This document shows positions 15,602-25,291 of a stretch of 64,000 nt of DNA, one piece after another. The stretch comes from Mariprofundus erugo (GTDB lineage: Bacteria; Pseudomonadota; Zetaproteobacteria; Mariprofundales; Mariprofundaceae). Position numbers and translations under genes: made by a program. The notes beneath the pieces were generated by a model. It ran no database searches. It was not told the DNA's origin and worked only from the letters and a program-made list of their open reading frames with translations. The DNA is taken from positions 124,001 through 188,000 of the forward strand of contig NZ_VBRY01000005.1 of NCBI RefSeq assembly GCF_005818865.1, written 5' to 3'. The first letter of the stretch is position 1. Each line of letters begins with the position of its first letter.

Positions 15602-16342
15602 TTACATGTCGACAGGTATCGATTTCGGTTTATACAGCCACATCTGATACAGGCTGGTCAGCAACTGACCACCGAAAGAGATTCCCATCAGGGCACCGTT
15701 GGCGATTACCACATAGGCAAAGCCGGGCATGATCTTGGTGATGTACCAGGAACTGATATCCATCAGCAGAAACATGAACGGAATGGCCACAGCAATGCGT
15801 TTGATGAGTACGGGCATTTCACAAAGTATGAAAATTCGACCGACAAAGAAGAGGATAAAGGCAATGCCGAAGAGGTGAATATGGGAAACGCGCACCAGTG
15901 CCGGAATGGTGGCGCCGGTATCTGTTTCAGTCAGCTGCACCACATTGGCGTATGAGGTAAAGTGAGGGATGGGCAGGCCACTTTCAGCCGAGTGGCACAT
16001 GATGCAGTTTTTCTGCATGATCGGCTCGACCTTCTCGTGGAACTCGGCCTCTTTGGCGCCATTGTTGATCCAGTCCAGAATGGTTTGTTTGGCCGCCTCA
16101 TTGGGCAGGTTGGGTTCCATCGGGCCGTTAATGGCTGCGCCCAGACGGGTCTGGTTGTGGCTGCCGTAATAGGCCAGCTGTACGTCCCGGACCGACAGGC
16201 CAGGCTTACCGTCCCGTCCCTGATGGGTATAGTAGAGGTTCAGCAGGGCAAACATATAGGCGACGCCTATGGTGATAAGGAACATCGAGTCGAGAATCTT
16301 TTCACTGACAGATGCATCAGCAAAGCGTTTGTACTTGGGCAT
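15602..16342 (-). CDS. Membrane-embedded monoheme c-type cytochrome protein
   Basis: 246 residues. N-terminal transmembrane helix MFLITIGVAYMFALLNLYY, then a periplasmic region of about 90 residues with one CXXCH (CIMCH, in KNCIMCHSAESGLPIPHF), then three further helices: HIHLFGIAFILFFVGRIFIL, IAVAIPFMFLLMDISSWYI and a C-terminal FAYVVIANGALMGISFGGQLL. The conserved-looking His residues in the second helix could bind b-type haem, but this is inference. ATG 16342 is chosen for its AGGTGG 8 nt ahead; the frame extends to 16513 without similarity. It heads the cytochrome cluster and may deliver or take quinol-level electrons. Exact family not recognised. Confidence 0.75.
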   Translation of the reverse strand: MPKYKRFADASVSEKILDSMFLITIGVAYMFALLNLYYTHQGRDGKPGLSVRDVQLAYYGSHNQTRLGAAINGPMEPNLPNEAAKQTILDWINNGAKEAEFHEKVEPIMQKNCIMCHSAESGLPIPHFTSYANVVQLTETDTGATIPALVRVSHIHLFGIAFILFFVGRIFILCEMPVLIKRIAVAIPFMFLLMDISSWYITKIMPGFAYVVIANGALMGISFGGQLLTSLYQMWLYKPKSIPVDM

Positions 16343-16709
16343 CAAATAGCCACCTTTTTTTCTTTTCGGCATTATATGGCCGATCGTTAAAATAGCAACG
16401 AAGCGAAAAGGGCTATTTTCCTGATTCCGACAGGGCACGATTCCGCTGCAGTCATAGCTATTTCTGTGCGCACCATCGTGCACCGTTGCTGCAGGCGGTC
16501 TGGTGACTGGCATTGTCTGGCGGATTTTATATAGTCCGCGCGGAGCAGATGCGGAAAGTCCGCTGGCTTATCAGCCATGGTTGGTTTGCCCGGAAGCGCT
16601 GAAGTCAATCAGCACTTCCATCGTTGAAAAGGAATCCATGCTTTCCTTTTCGGTCTGATTCACCGGTGTGCCGGGAGTCAGTCTCTCCGCAGCAGAAGAG
16701 GGGGTTTGA
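16343..16709. other. Divergent intergenic region between cytochrome cluster and tatA
   Basis: About 367 bases that must hold promoters for the minus-strand cytochromes and plus-strand tat genes. Two palindromes are present. One is at 16592-16619, with arms GGAAGCGCTGA and TCAGCACTTCC; the left arm equals the MITE terminus. The other is a 9-bp stem, GAAAAGGAA/TTCCTTTTC, at 16626-16651. No gene is recognised. Confidence 0.5.
16592..16619. repeat. Palindrome resembling the MITE terminus
   Basis: 28-bp inverted repeat with arms GGAAGCGCTGA and TCAGCACTTCC (10 of 11 pairs) and a 6-nt loop. The left arm is identical to the first 11 bases of the repeats at 12581 and 29234. It may be a solo remnant of that family or a chance hairpin. 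Confidence 0.4.
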
Positions 16710-16904
16710 ATGTTTGGACTGGGAACAACCGAGTTACTGTTGATACTGTTGATTGTGGTGCTGCTGTTCGGTGCAGGAAAACTGCCGCAGCTGGGGGCAG
16801 GGCTGGCCAAGGGAATCAAGAATTTCCGCAAGACCATGTCCGATGATGAACCCGCCGGCAATGCGACAAAAGGGACTGACGATATTGCCGCCAAGAAGGA
16901 TTAG
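16710..16904 (+). CDS. tatA: Sec-independent translocase subunit TatA
   Basis: 64 residues; pore-forming subunit of the twin-arginine protein export system. A single N-terminal transmembrane helix ([22 protein letters not shown]) with the FGAGKLP hinge is followed by an amphipathic helix ([15 protein letters not shown]) and a short charged tail. This is the canonical TatA layout. An AGAGGGGG site precedes ATG 16710. It is followed 8 nt later by tatB. Reads as TatA rather than TatE because of its operon position. Confidence 0.95.
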   Translation: MFGLGTTELLLILLIVVLLFGAGKLPQLGAGLAKGIKNFRKTMSDDEPAGNATKGTDDIAAKKD

Positions 16905-16912
16905 GAGCGCTT

Positions 16913-17209
16913 ATGCCCGATATCGGGCTGTTTGAACTGTTATTGATCGGTATTGTCCTGTTTGTCGTGGTCGGTCCCGAACGTATGCCGGAGTTCCTCG
17001 GCCAGATTGGTCGCTGGGTGCGCTATGGTCGCAGCTGGATGGGTCATATCAGCAGTGAAATCCACCGTGAAGCAAGTGATATCACGCGACCGGTGCAGGA
17101 TGCCGGCAATCAGTTGAAGTCGGAGCTTGATCATATCAAGGCATCCGCCTCCGATGCCGAGATTGCTGAAGCTCGCCCTCAGACAGATGCAACGAACGGG
17201 AAACAGTAA
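16913..17209 (+). CDS. tatB: Sec-independent translocase subunit TatB
   Basis: 98 residues; forms the substrate-receptor complex with TatC. It begins MPDIGLFELLLIGIVLFVVVGPERMPE, the TatB N-terminal helix with the Gly-Pro-Glu-Arg-Met-Pro hinge. The amphipathic helix (FLGQIGRWVRYGRSWMGHI) is longer than in TatA, with a hydrophilic C-terminus. A TAGGAG site is 6 nt ahead. Its stop overlaps the tatC start (TAATG). Confidence 0.95.
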   Translation: MPDIGLFELLLIGIVLFVVVGPERMPEFLGQIGRWVRYGRSWMGHISSEIHREASDITRPVQDAGNQLKSELDHIKASASDAEIAEARPQTDATNGKQ

Positions 17210-17952
17210 TGGCTGAAGCCGGAGAAGGGTTTCTCTCCCACCTGAAAGAACTGCAGTGGCGGATACGTCTGGCGCTGGCGGTATTTGTTGCCGGTGTCAT
17301 GGTGTTGATGAACTGGTCGGCACCGGTGTTCAACTTTATGGCGGCGCCGTTGTTGAGCGCCTTGCCTGCCGGCACACCGATGATTTTTCTTAATGCGCCG
17401 GATGTCTTTTTTACCTATCTGAAGATTGCGCTGCTTGGCAGTCTTTTTGTCACCTCGCCGCTCACCTTTTACCAGTTCTGGGCCTTTGTGGCCCCCGGCC
17501 TCTACAAGCATGAAAAGCGGTTGTTCCTGTTTGCCGTTGTAGCCAGTGTGATTCTCTTCAGTGGTGGTGGTGCATTCGCCTACTACATTGTGTTTCCGCT
17601 GATTTTCCAGTTTTTCCTTGGCTTTGCCACCGATCAGATTCATGCGCTGCCAGCGGTGAAAGAGTATCTGTCGCTGTTTCTCAAGCTGGTCTTTGCCTTC
17701 GGACTTTGCTTCCAGATTCCGATTGTGATGATGGTATTGGCGCGCCTTAATATTGCGACAGCCGAGGGGATGGCCCGCCAGCGTCGCTATATTATTGTCT
17801 GGGCCTTTGTGGTGGCAGCGATTCTTACGCCGCCCGATGTTATCTCACAGGTGTTGCTGGCCATTCCGATGCTGCTGCTTTACGAGTTGGGCCTGATGAT
17901 TGCACGCATAAGTGTACCGACCGCAGACACCGGCAAGGAAGCTGCCTCCTGA
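17209..17952 (+). CDS. tatC: Sec-independent translocase subunit TatC
   Basis: 247 residues, six transmembrane helices; binds twin-arginine signal peptides. The N-terminal FLSHLKELQWRIRLAL is the signature cytoplasmic segment, with the conserved Glu of the HLKELQWR motif that contacts the RR signal. SPLTFYQFWAFVAPGLYKHEKR is a family signature loop. Last gene of tatABC; CCA-adding enzyme is convergent 25 nt downstream. A twin-arginine substrate candidate, MltB, is at 43129 in this window. Confidence 0.97.
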   Translation: MAEAGEGFLSHLKELQWRIRLALAVFVAGVMVLMNWSAPVFNFMAAPLLSALPAGTPMIFLNAPDVFFTYLKIALLGSLFVTSPLTFYQFWAFVAPGLYKHEKRLFLFAVVASVILFSGGGAFAYYIVFPLIFQFFLGFATDQIHALPAVKEYLSLFLKLVFAFGLCFQIPIVMMVLARLNIATAEGMARQRRYIIVWAFVVAAILTPPDVISQVLLAIPMLLLYELGLMIARISVPTADTGKEAAS

Positions 17953-17977
17953 ACAGAGCTGTGCGCCGATGTATGGA

Positions 17978-19399
17978 TTACGATGATGGCGCGACGGCTT
18001 CAGGGGGGATTTCACGTGCAAGCCATGTGCGGGCACTGTCGATGTCGAAAAAATCGCCGTTCAGCTGCGCCTCGTAGGCCTTGGCGAGCAGTGCGCCCAT
18101 GGCCGGGCCAGGCTCAATGCCGCAGTCGATCAACACCCTGCCCGTAATCACTCTCCGGACAGGATGGTGGTGCTGCTGCATGGTGATGGCAAGTTGTAAC
18201 CACTCCTGAGCCGGTCGTGAAGGGGGGGCCGGAAAGCGGCCGGATGCATCCGCTTCGACCAGCATCTCCCATAATTCAATGTTTGCCGGCTGCAGACGGA
18301 ATGCCAGCCGGCGTACGCTTTTCTCACTGGCAATGCCGTGCATATGGGTCATATGCTCCCGGATCAGTGGCGAGATATACGCTTCCATCTCTTTGGGGAA
18401 ATCAATCCGGCGCAGAAAGCTGCCGGCCCGCGTCAGACTTTGCAGATTGTGGCCGGGGGAGCTGATGCGTCCGTTATCATGGCGGATGGTGGTATCGACC
18501 TTCCCCATATCATGGCAAAGAGCGGCGATCAGCAGTTGTTCGCGCGCGTGCCGGTCAAGCCCCTGACGATCCGCAATCCGGGCTGCCTGATCGACCACCT
18601 GCAGCGTGTGTTTCCATACACTACCCTCAGGATGCCAGCGGGGATCCTGCGGACAATCAGTCAGTGCAAAAAGTTCAGGGTAGAGGGCCAGCCAGCCACT
18701 CTCCCTGAGTGCACGCAATCCGTAAGAGGGGGTGGCAGCGTGACACCATTTCATCCACTCCTCTCTGATGCGGGAGCCGGGCAGGGTGGTGGCCTCATCA
18801 ATCAGGGCGCGGCAGATGACGCCCGTTTCCGCCGCCAGACGCATACTGAATCGGGCGGCAAACTGCATGGCGCGGAGCGGCCGTAGCGGATCCTCACCAA
18901 AGGCTGCACTGACATGGCGCAAGGTGCGGGAGGCCAGATCGCTTTGCCCGCCATGCAGGTCCAGCAAGTGCGCATGGATGGGATCATACATCATCGCATT
19001 GATGGTGAAATCACGGCGCAGACTGGCTATTTCAGGGGTAAGAAAGGGATCACTCTGTACGCTGAAGGCGCGATGGCCCTCGCCCTGTTTGACCTCGGTA
19101 CGGGGCAGTGCGACATCAATCGTGCGGCCGTGCAGCCACAGCTTGTGCACGCCGAACTGCCTGCCGACCTGTTCACAGCGGCCGAGCTGCTGCAGCGCAG
19201 TGGTCAATGCGGATTCATGCAGACCGTACACTTCAACATCATAATCATGCGGGGGAATGCCCAGCAGCAGGTCACGCACGCAACCACCGACCAGCCAGGC
19301 CCGCCCGCCGCTGGCGGCAAGGTGCCGGCACAGCTGCAAAAGATCAGCCGGCAGCAGGAGGGGATCAATGGCTCTGAAAGGATCGTGCTTCACCTGCAT
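17978..19399 (-). CDS. cca: CCA-adding tRNA nucleotidyltransferase with HD domain
   Basis: Class II nucleotidyltransferase that builds or repairs the tRNA 3' CCA end. 473 residues. The active-site loop is WLVGGCVRDLLLGIPPHDYDVEVYG near 34-58, with the two catalytic Asp in DYDVE. The third motif is RRDFTINAMMYD, and the head-domain arginine motif is EDPLRPLRAMQFAARF. The C-terminal half carries an HD phosphohydrolase domain (HTLQVVD...ALCHDMGK) as in gammaproteobacterial enzymes. A poly(A) polymerase of the same superfamily is the alternative; the HD domain favours CCA enzyme. Confidence 0.88.
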   Translation of the reverse strand: MQVKHDPFRAIDPLLLPADLLQLCRHLAASGGRAWLVGGCVRDLLLGIPPHDYDVEVYGLHESALTTALQQLGRCEQVGRQFGVHKLWLHGRTIDVALPRTEVKQGEGHRAFSVQSDPFLTPEIASLRRDFTINAMMYDPIHAHLLDLHGGQSDLASRTLRHVSAAFGEDPLRPLRAMQFAARFSMRLAAETGVICRALIDEATTLPGSRIREEWMKWCHAATPSYGLRALRESGWLALYPELFALTDCPQDPRWHPEGSVWKHTLQVVDQAARIADRQGLDRHAREQLLIAALCHDMGKVDTTIRHDNGRISSPGHNLQSLTRAGSFLRRIDFPKEMEAYISPLIREHMTHMHGIASEKSVRRLAFRLQPANIELWEMLVEADASGRFPAPPSRPAQEWLQLAITMQQHHHPVRRVITGRVLIDCGIEPGPAMGALLAKAYEAQLNGDFFDIDSARTWLAREIPPEAVAPSS

Positions 19400-19562
19400 A
19401 TTTGACGATGATCAGGGGGAAAAAGCAATGCCTGCCCGACTGGATCTGTCGCTTCTGCAGGTGAGTCTGTGACCGGAGCGGTGTTGATTCATCCACCTCT
19501 CCTGTGGGGTTCATCTGCAATCGCGGTTGGCTATAGTGCGCAAAATTTTCATGGGGGTGGAT

Positions 19563-20441
19563 ATGCCCGTATATGTTGAATCCGGAGCCGCTGCTTATCA
19601 CCGGGCCAGGGGCACAGCCATGCGTGGTTGCTTTGGCGCCACCATGGCGGTGGCCATGATGCTGTCACCACTCGCAGACGCTGCTGAAAAGGCATTGCCG
19701 AAGTGGGAGCTCGGGCTTGGGGGTGGCGCGGTGTCATTGCCGCAATATATGGGCAGTGATGAGCGTTATACGCTGGCAGTACCCGTTCCCTATGTGGTTT
19801 ACCGGGGTGATCGCTTTAAGGTGGACCGCGATGGTATCCGGGCCGAGCTGTTCGGATTAAAACAGCTGACTCTGGATGCATCATTCGGGGCCGGGCTACC
19901 CGTGCGCAACTCCAATCGTGCACGAGCCGGAATGCCGGAGTTAAAGTTTAATTTTCAGGCCGGGCCGCGCCTTAACTGGCAGATATATGACTCGGAACTG
20001 TCGGATTTGAAGCTGCGTTTACCATGGCGCGGTATTATCGATACATCCGGTACCACGCCGGGCTGGTTGCTGGAGCCTGATCTGCAGTATCGCCTGCGTC
20101 CGACATCGCAATTAAGTCTGAGGTTGAATGCCGGAATTCTTTATGCATCGCGCGGGTTTAATAACACCTATTATGGTGTTGCACCGCAGTTTGTGACGCC
20201 GGCCAGGGCTGCCTATACAGCGAGGGCCGGTCTGCATTCGCTGGCAGCCGGAGCAACGGTTCGTTACGCCATTACTGATGATGTCACCCTTTACGGGGCC
20301 TTGCGCTACCGGAATCTTAAAGCGGGGGTGGTCAGCAACAGCCCGCTGGTTCGCAGTCAGAACTATCTGGCAATCGCAGTGGGCATGACCTGGAGCATCT
20401 GGCAGTCGGACGAGTCCGCGACCACAGAGGAGCATGAGTAG
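19563..20441 (+). CDS. MipA/OmpV-family outer membrane protein
   Basis: About 290 residues; a beta-barrel outer membrane protein of the MltA-interacting MipA/OmpV family. The mature part starts near WELGLGGGAVSLPQYMGSDERY, with the family's PxYxGSD motif, and ends with a beta strand WSIW. The strands VPVPYVVYRGDRFKVDRDGIRAELF and GLQ-type alternation are visible. ATG 19563 has GGGGGTGGAT ahead. An internal ATG at 19620 begins a standard signal peptide (MRGCFGATMAVAMMLSPLADA) with AGGGGC ahead and may be the true start. The role (murein-synthesis scaffold or porin) is family-based inference. Confidence 0.82.
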   Translation: MPVYVESGAAAYHRARGTAMRGCFGATMAVAMMLSPLADAAEKALPKWELGLGGGAVSLPQYMGSDERYTLAVPVPYVVYRGDRFKVDRDGIRAELFGLKQLTLDASFGAGLPVRNSNRARAGMPELKFNFQAGPRLNWQIYDSELSDLKLRLPWRGIIDTSGTTPGWLLEPDLQYRLRPTSQLSLRLNAGILYASRGFNNTYYGVAPQFVTPARAAYTARAGLHSLAAGATVRYAITDDVTLYGALRYRNLKAGVVSNSPLVRSQNYLAIAVGMTWSIWQSDESATTEEHE

Positions 20442-20469
20442 AGGTGACGCGGGAAGCGCTGCCTTATAT

Positions 20470-22524
20470 TCAGTTCAGGTAGCGCAGCAGCATGGCCTTA
20501 AGTTCAACCGGCTTGGCCGGTTTGGACAGGTAGTCATTCATGCCCGCTTCGATGCATGCCTCGCGGGTCCCCTTGATGACATTGGCGGTCATGGCAATCA
20601 CCGGTATCTGTGCCCACTCACCGTGACCTGCCCGTATGGCGCGGGTGGCGGCAAGTCCGTCCATCACCGGCATGTGCATATCCATCAACACCAGCTGAAA
20701 ATGACCCTGCATGACTTTCTCGACGGCCTCCTGGCCATTGGCTGCCAGCTCCAGTTCGCAGCCCAGTTTTTTCAGGTGCAGCTGAAGTACCTTGCAGTTC
20801 ACCGGATTATCGTCGGCGGCAAGAATGCGTGCGCCGAGCAGGCGTGAATGATCGCCATCGTGGCCGGTTGTGACTGGCGCCGCCGCCGCTTGCCGGGCCA
20901 CCGGCAGTGCAAGTTCGATGGTGAATGTGGAGCCTTCTCCATGTTGGCTTGCCACCGTAATCGTTCCTCCCATCAGCTGAATCAGATCGCGGCAGATACT
21001 CAGGCCAATACCTGTACCTCCGAACTCGCGCGAAGTAGAACTGTCAGCCTGGGTAAATTTGTCAAAAATGGCATCCAGCCTGTCAGCGGGAATACCGATG
21101 CCGCTATCGGTGACGGCAAAGGTCAGGGCCACCTTTCCATCGCTTGCCTCCTGCATGCGCAGGGCAACCGAGATGGTGCCGCCTTTGCCGGTAAATTTGA
21201 TGGCATTGCCGACCAGGTTGATCAGCACCTGGCGCAGGCGGGCAGGGTCCCCGAGCACAAGCTGGCATCTGTCTCCGGGTAACTGCTGGTGTAGCAGAAT
21301 CGATTTCTCTTCGGCCTTGATGCGCAACATTCTGGCCACTTCATCAACCACCATACATGGCTCGAACGGGGTGGCCTCAAGCTCCATCTGGCCCGCCTCG
21401 ATCTTGGAAAAATCGAGAATATCATTGATCAGGGAGAGCAGAGCGCCGCCGGAAGCGAGAATGGTTTCAACCTCATCCCGCTGCTCGCGGGAAAGACCGC
21501 TCTCTTTGAGGTGTTCAGCAATGCCGAGCATACCGTGCAGCGGTGTACGAATTTCATGCGACATACTGGCCAGAAACTCTGATTTTGCCCGGTCCGCCTT
21601 TTCGGCACGCTCCTTCTGTTCGGTCAACGCCTCCTCTGTACGTTTGCGTTCACCGATCTCAGCCGTCAGGGCATTGCGTGACACCGTCATGGCCTCAATG
21701 TTGGCAGCCATTTTATTGATATCTGCCGCCAACTCGCCCAGCTCGTCACTTGTATCAATGTCGATGATGGTATCAAGCTGGCCATTGCCAATGCGGGCAC
21801 TTGCCTGTTTGAGCCGGGTAATGTTTCTGACAATCGAGCGTGAAATAATCCAGGCAAGCAACATGGCGAACAGGAATGCAGTCAGGGTAACAGCACCGGC
21901 GGTTTCCATGTCCCGGATGATCATTCGCCGTATTTCGGTGACTGAGGTCGCGATATTATTGACAGCACCGACCTCAAGTTTCTCTATGTTTTCCTGGGCC
22001 TCTCTGGAGGCAGGCTGCATCTGCTTTTCAAGGGCGATTGCTGCGGCCATGGGCGGATGTTTGCCATCGGCGTACAGCGCCATCAGCTGCTCGGCAATGG
22101 ATGTCAGTGTCTTGATCTGACTGGTCGTTTCGACAAGCTGTGCCTGCTGCTCACGGATGACGGGCATGGATTCGGGGTGATTGCTTGCAGTCACAGTTTC
22201 TGCGTTATGGGCAAGTGTCTCGTTGAGCTTTTTACTCATCTCATCAAGTTCATCCAGACTGTTGCGTGCCTGCAGCATGGCATAGTCGCGATCATTTGCC
22301 GTGCCGTATTCAGATTCGAGGATCAGCAGGCGCAGATTTGATTTGGCCCGTTGCAGGTGATAGGCGATTTCGTGGGTGAAACGCATTTCACCGATATTCG
22401 ATGTATAAATAATGTCGACTTCATCTTGCAGCTCCTGCTGGTTTTTGGTCGACAGAATGCCGAGCAGAATGACGAACAGCGCCACCAGGGTAAATGCAAT
22501 GATCAGTTTGTGATTGATTTTCAT
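20470..22524 (-). CDS. Hybrid sensor histidine kinase (TM-HAMP-HK-receiver)
   Basis: 684 residues. N-terminal transmembrane helix (LIIAFTLVALFVILLGIL), a periplasmic four-helix-type sensor of about 180 residues, a second helix (AGAVTLTAFLFAMLLAWIIS) and HAMP follow. The phospho-acceptor His sits in SEFLASMSHEIRTPLHGM near 320, and the ATPase domain shows NLVGNAIKFT, DSGIGIP and GTGIGLSI. The C-terminal receiver (about 565-684) has phosphorylatable Asp in LVLMDMHMPVMDG and Lys in YLSKPAKP. A free HPt partner or DNA-binding output is not adjacent. It is transcribed alongside the next hybrid kinase. The signal is unknown. Confidence 0.93.
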   Translation of the reverse strand: MKINHKLIIAFTLVALFVILLGILSTKNQQELQDEVDIIYTSNIGEMRFTHEIAYHLQRAKSNLRLLILESEYGTANDRDYAMLQARNSLDELDEMSKKLNETLAHNAETVTASNHPESMPVIREQQAQLVETTSQIKTLTSIAEQLMALYADGKHPPMAAAIALEKQMQPASREAQENIEKLEVGAVNNIATSVTEIRRMIIRDMETAGAVTLTAFLFAMLLAWIISRSIVRNITRLKQASARIGNGQLDTIIDIDTSDELGELAADINKMAANIEAMTVSRNALTAEIGERKRTEEALTEQKERAEKADRAKSEFLASMSHEIRTPLHGMLGIAEHLKESGLSREQRDEVETILASGGALLSLINDILDFSKIEAGQMELEATPFEPCMVVDEVARMLRIKAEEKSILLHQQLPGDRCQLVLGDPARLRQVLINLVGNAIKFTGKGGTISVALRMQEASDGKVALTFAVTDSGIGIPADRLDAIFDKFTQADSSTSREFGGTGIGLSICRDLIQLMGGTITVASQHGEGSTFTIELALPVARQAAAAPVTTGHDGDHSRLLGARILAADDNPVNCKVLQLHLKKLGCELELAANGQEAVEKVMQGHFQLVLMDMHMPVMDGLAATRAIRAGHGEWAQIPVIAMTANVIKGTREACIEAGMNDYLSKPAKPVELKAMLLRYLN

Positions 22525-22652
22525 GCAGCTTCCGCCTCCCCGTTCCCTGATGCCGGCCTACACATGGCCATATCAAGCACGTTCGGTGCCATCATGCTAC
22601 GTGTACGATCACGGGTTGCAGCATACAGCAGCTTCAGGAGAAGTGGGGTGGA

Positions 22653-25007
22653 TTACAGTGACAGTCTTATGCCATCAAGCAGTTCGCGGATATGCTGACT
22701 GAGGGTGGAGGGGTGGACAGGTTTGGTGATCACCTCCCCGGGCAGGAGGCTGCCATCATGCATGCAGCTCTGGTTCAGCCCATAGCCGGTCGTGAACAGA
22801 GCCGGAACCGGTTTGATCTTCTGGATCTGTGTGACGGATTCAATGCCTCCCATCACCGGCATGACCACATCGGAAATGATCAGCCTGATCTGATCGATAT
22901 GGGCAATAAACCTGGCAATGGCCATTTCGCCATTCTCTGCAGTAATGACGTGATAGCCCATGCTTTCAATTACATCGCGTGTCGCGCCAAGCACCCGGCT
23001 GTCATCATCGACAAGCAGGATCCATTCGCCATGCCCCTCGACGATTTGTGAGTGGTCGGCGAGCATGGGTTCAGAGGCTGTGGCCTGTAGCTGTGGCAGG
23101 TAAATATGAAAGGTTGAGCCTGTATCCTGGCTGCTTTCTACATCAATCAGGCCCTGATGTGACTGGATGGCACCATAAACCATCGCAAGCCCGAGGCCGG
23201 TTCCCTTGCCCTCACTTTTGGTGGTGAAAAATGGTTCGAATATTTTATTGAGATCAGCGGCTGCAATGCCGCTGCCGTTGTCAGTGATCGACAGGTGGAC
23301 GTATGCGGGGGCGAGATTCATGTGGTTGAACTTGCGTTGAAAACGTTCATCCGGAGTGAATGGCTGCAGTTCAACCCTGATCAGAGGGTGGGGCGTTGCA
23401 GCCAGCGCATCGCGGGCATTATTGAGCAGGTTAATCATCACCTGATGCAACTGGGTTGTGTTGCCCCGAACCGTGAGTTGTTCCGGGCTGACCACAGATT
23501 GCAGATGAATATTTTCCGGGATAGCGACCCGGGCCAGTTTCAGGGTCTCTTTGACAAAGGGGACCATCGCAATGGGTTTGGTATCGATTTCTGTTTTGCG
23601 GGAAAAGGTGAGCATCTGGGCAACAAGCTCGGCCGCCTTGAAGCAGAGGTTCTCGATGTCGGAGAATTTTTTGCGCATACCCGGGTGATCATCGGCCTGA
23701 CGCTTGAGCAGAAAGATGTTGCCGGTAATGCCGGCCAGCATATTGTTGAAATCATGCGCAATGCCGCCGGCAAGTGTACCGATCGCCTCCATCTTCTGGG
23801 CATGGTTCAGGCGATCCTCAAGTGCTTTTTGTTCGGTAATATCCTTGAGTGTCAGCAGGGTGGCAGGTTCACCCTCATAGACAATGACAGCACTCGATAT
23901 TTCGGCAATCCATGCCGATCCGTCATCTTTTGCCAGCCTGATGATTTCATTGCTGATGTCATTTTCATGGGTTAACAGTTTGTCCAGCTCACTGGAGAAG
24001 GCATCGATGCGGAGTACATCGGTGATCAGCCGGCCGATCAAATCACATCGGCGCTTGTATGCGAACATCTGCATTGCTGCCTTGTTGGCATAGATAATGG
24101 TCCCCAGCTTGTAGACCAGCATGGCGTAAGGGGCATTTTCAGTCGCCTGCAAATAAAAATTCTCGATCGCCGGCAGCTGCTGCTCCTGCTGCAACTGTGA
24201 CAGCACCCTGACCTGCCTTTCAGCCATCACCAGTTTGCGGATCAGGTAGCGGCCCAGATCATGAAAAAAGCAGGAGCGGGTGATGATGCCCTTGATCCGG
24301 TTGGCCGTATCGGTCACCAGCAAGTGATGAATATGGGTCGCATGCATTTTAAGCAGTGCATCCTGTGCGGTTGCGTGTACCGATATGGTGATGACAGGCG
24401 CAGTCATGATCTTCTCTGCCGTTGTACTGCTTTCTGTCTGGCTTGAGATCAGGCGTGGCAGATCCCGTTCGGTAATAATGCCGACCGGCAGCGAATCTCT
24501 TGTGACAATCAGGCTACCGATCCGCTCGGCCAGAAAGATCTCCATGACCTCATCAAATGATGCTTGTGATGAGATGGTGATGACCTCTGACTTCATAATC
24601 TGGATGATCGTTTGCGAATGCATCAGATCGGCAGATCCCAGGCTGTCCATAATATCACTTTCTGAAATCATGCCTTCCAGTTCATCCCTGGAATTGACAA
24701 CGGGAATATGACGAATCCCTTTATCAAGCATGATATCCAGTGCATCAAGCAGTGAAATATCCTGCAGACAGGTCGTCACCGGTGAGGTCATCACCTGCTG
24801 AATCGGAGCGGAGCGATCGGTGTGGTGCTCATAGAGGCGGGGGAGGTCGCGGGCGGTGAGAATGCCGACAGGGCCACGGGCACCGCAAATCACAATGCTG
24901 GTACTCTGCATATCCGCCATAGCACGGATGGCTTCAGCCACCGGTGTATCCGGCGTGACCCGGACTACATGCCTGTTGAAAATATGACCCACACGGTTTT
25001 CTAACAT
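22653..25007 (-). CDS. Cytoplasmic hybrid kinase: four CBS domains, PAS, histidine kinase, receiver
   Basis: 784 residues, with no membrane segment seen. Four CBS motifs occupy about residues 1-245 as two Bateman pairs (for example [43 protein letters not shown] and [11 protein letters not shown]). A PAS domain follows (about 295-400), then a kinase whose His lies in [17 protein letters not shown], with ATPase motifs [16 protein letters not shown] and GTGLGLAM. The C-terminal receiver has Asp in [16 protein letters not shown] pairs usually bind adenine nucleotides, so energy sensing is an inference. ATG 25007 is preferred ([10 protein letters not shown]), with a purine-rich GGAGGAGGTGGAG upstream. 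Confidence 0.9.
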   Translation of the reverse strand: MLENRVGHIFNRHVVRVTPDTPVAEAIRAMADMQSTSIVICGARGPVGILTARDLPRLYEHHTDRSAPIQQVMTSPVTTCLQDISLLDALDIMLDKGIRHIPVVNSRDELEGMISESDIMDSLGSADLMHSQTIIQIMKSEVITISSQASFDEVMEIFLAERIGSLIVTRDSLPVGIITERDLPRLISSQTESSTTAEKIMTAPVITISVHATAQDALLKMHATHIHHLLVTDTANRIKGIITRSCFFHDLGRYLIRKLVMAERQVRVLSQLQQEQQLPAIENFYLQATENAPYAMLVYKLGTIIYANKAAMQMFAYKRRCDLIGRLITDVLRIDAFSSELDKLLTHENDISNEIIRLAKDDGSAWIAEISSAVIVYEGEPATLLTLKDITEQKALEDRLNHAQKMEAIGTLAGGIAHDFNNMLAGITGNIFLLKRQADDHPGMRKKFSDIENLCFKAAELVAQMLTFSRKTEIDTKPIAMVPFVKETLKLARVAIPENIHLQSVVSPEQLTVRGNTTQLHQVMINLLNNARDALAATPHPLIRVELQPFTPDERFQRKFNHMNLAPAYVHLSITDNGSGIAAADLNKIFEPFFTTKSEGKGTGLGLAMVYGAIQSHQGLIDVESSQDTGSTFHIYLPQLQATASEPMLADHSQIVEGHGEWILLVDDDSRVLGATRDVIESMGYHVITAENGEMAIARFIAHIDQIRLIISDVVMPVMGGIESVTQIQKIKPVPALFTTGYGLNQSCMHDGSLLPGEVITKPVHPSTLSQHIRELLDGIRLSL

Positions 25008-25291
25008 GCCTGCTCCACCTCCTCCCATCCTCATGATGCAATGAGCGCGCCTGATGATCAGGGTGACAGCATGGTTTTATTCGTCAAATCAGGCAAGTGA
25101 TCATTTGGGCGGATGGGGTAACATCCGGTTGACCAGACCTCGCTTCGTAACTTCCGGCTTAAAGGCCATATATGGTTTAATCCTTGTGTGCAATCATCCC
25201 CTGCGGATCTGATTTGACCGGCGTTTATATGCCGGCCTGTGTAAACGTATCGTCCGTAAGAGGCTTTGGCACTGTGCTGTTTCCCTGGCGA

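Noticed and set aside
20449-20460. GGAAGCGCTG after the MipA/OmpV gene, matching the MITE end
   Set aside because: Only 10 bases match, with no inverted partner or shared core nearby; likely chance.
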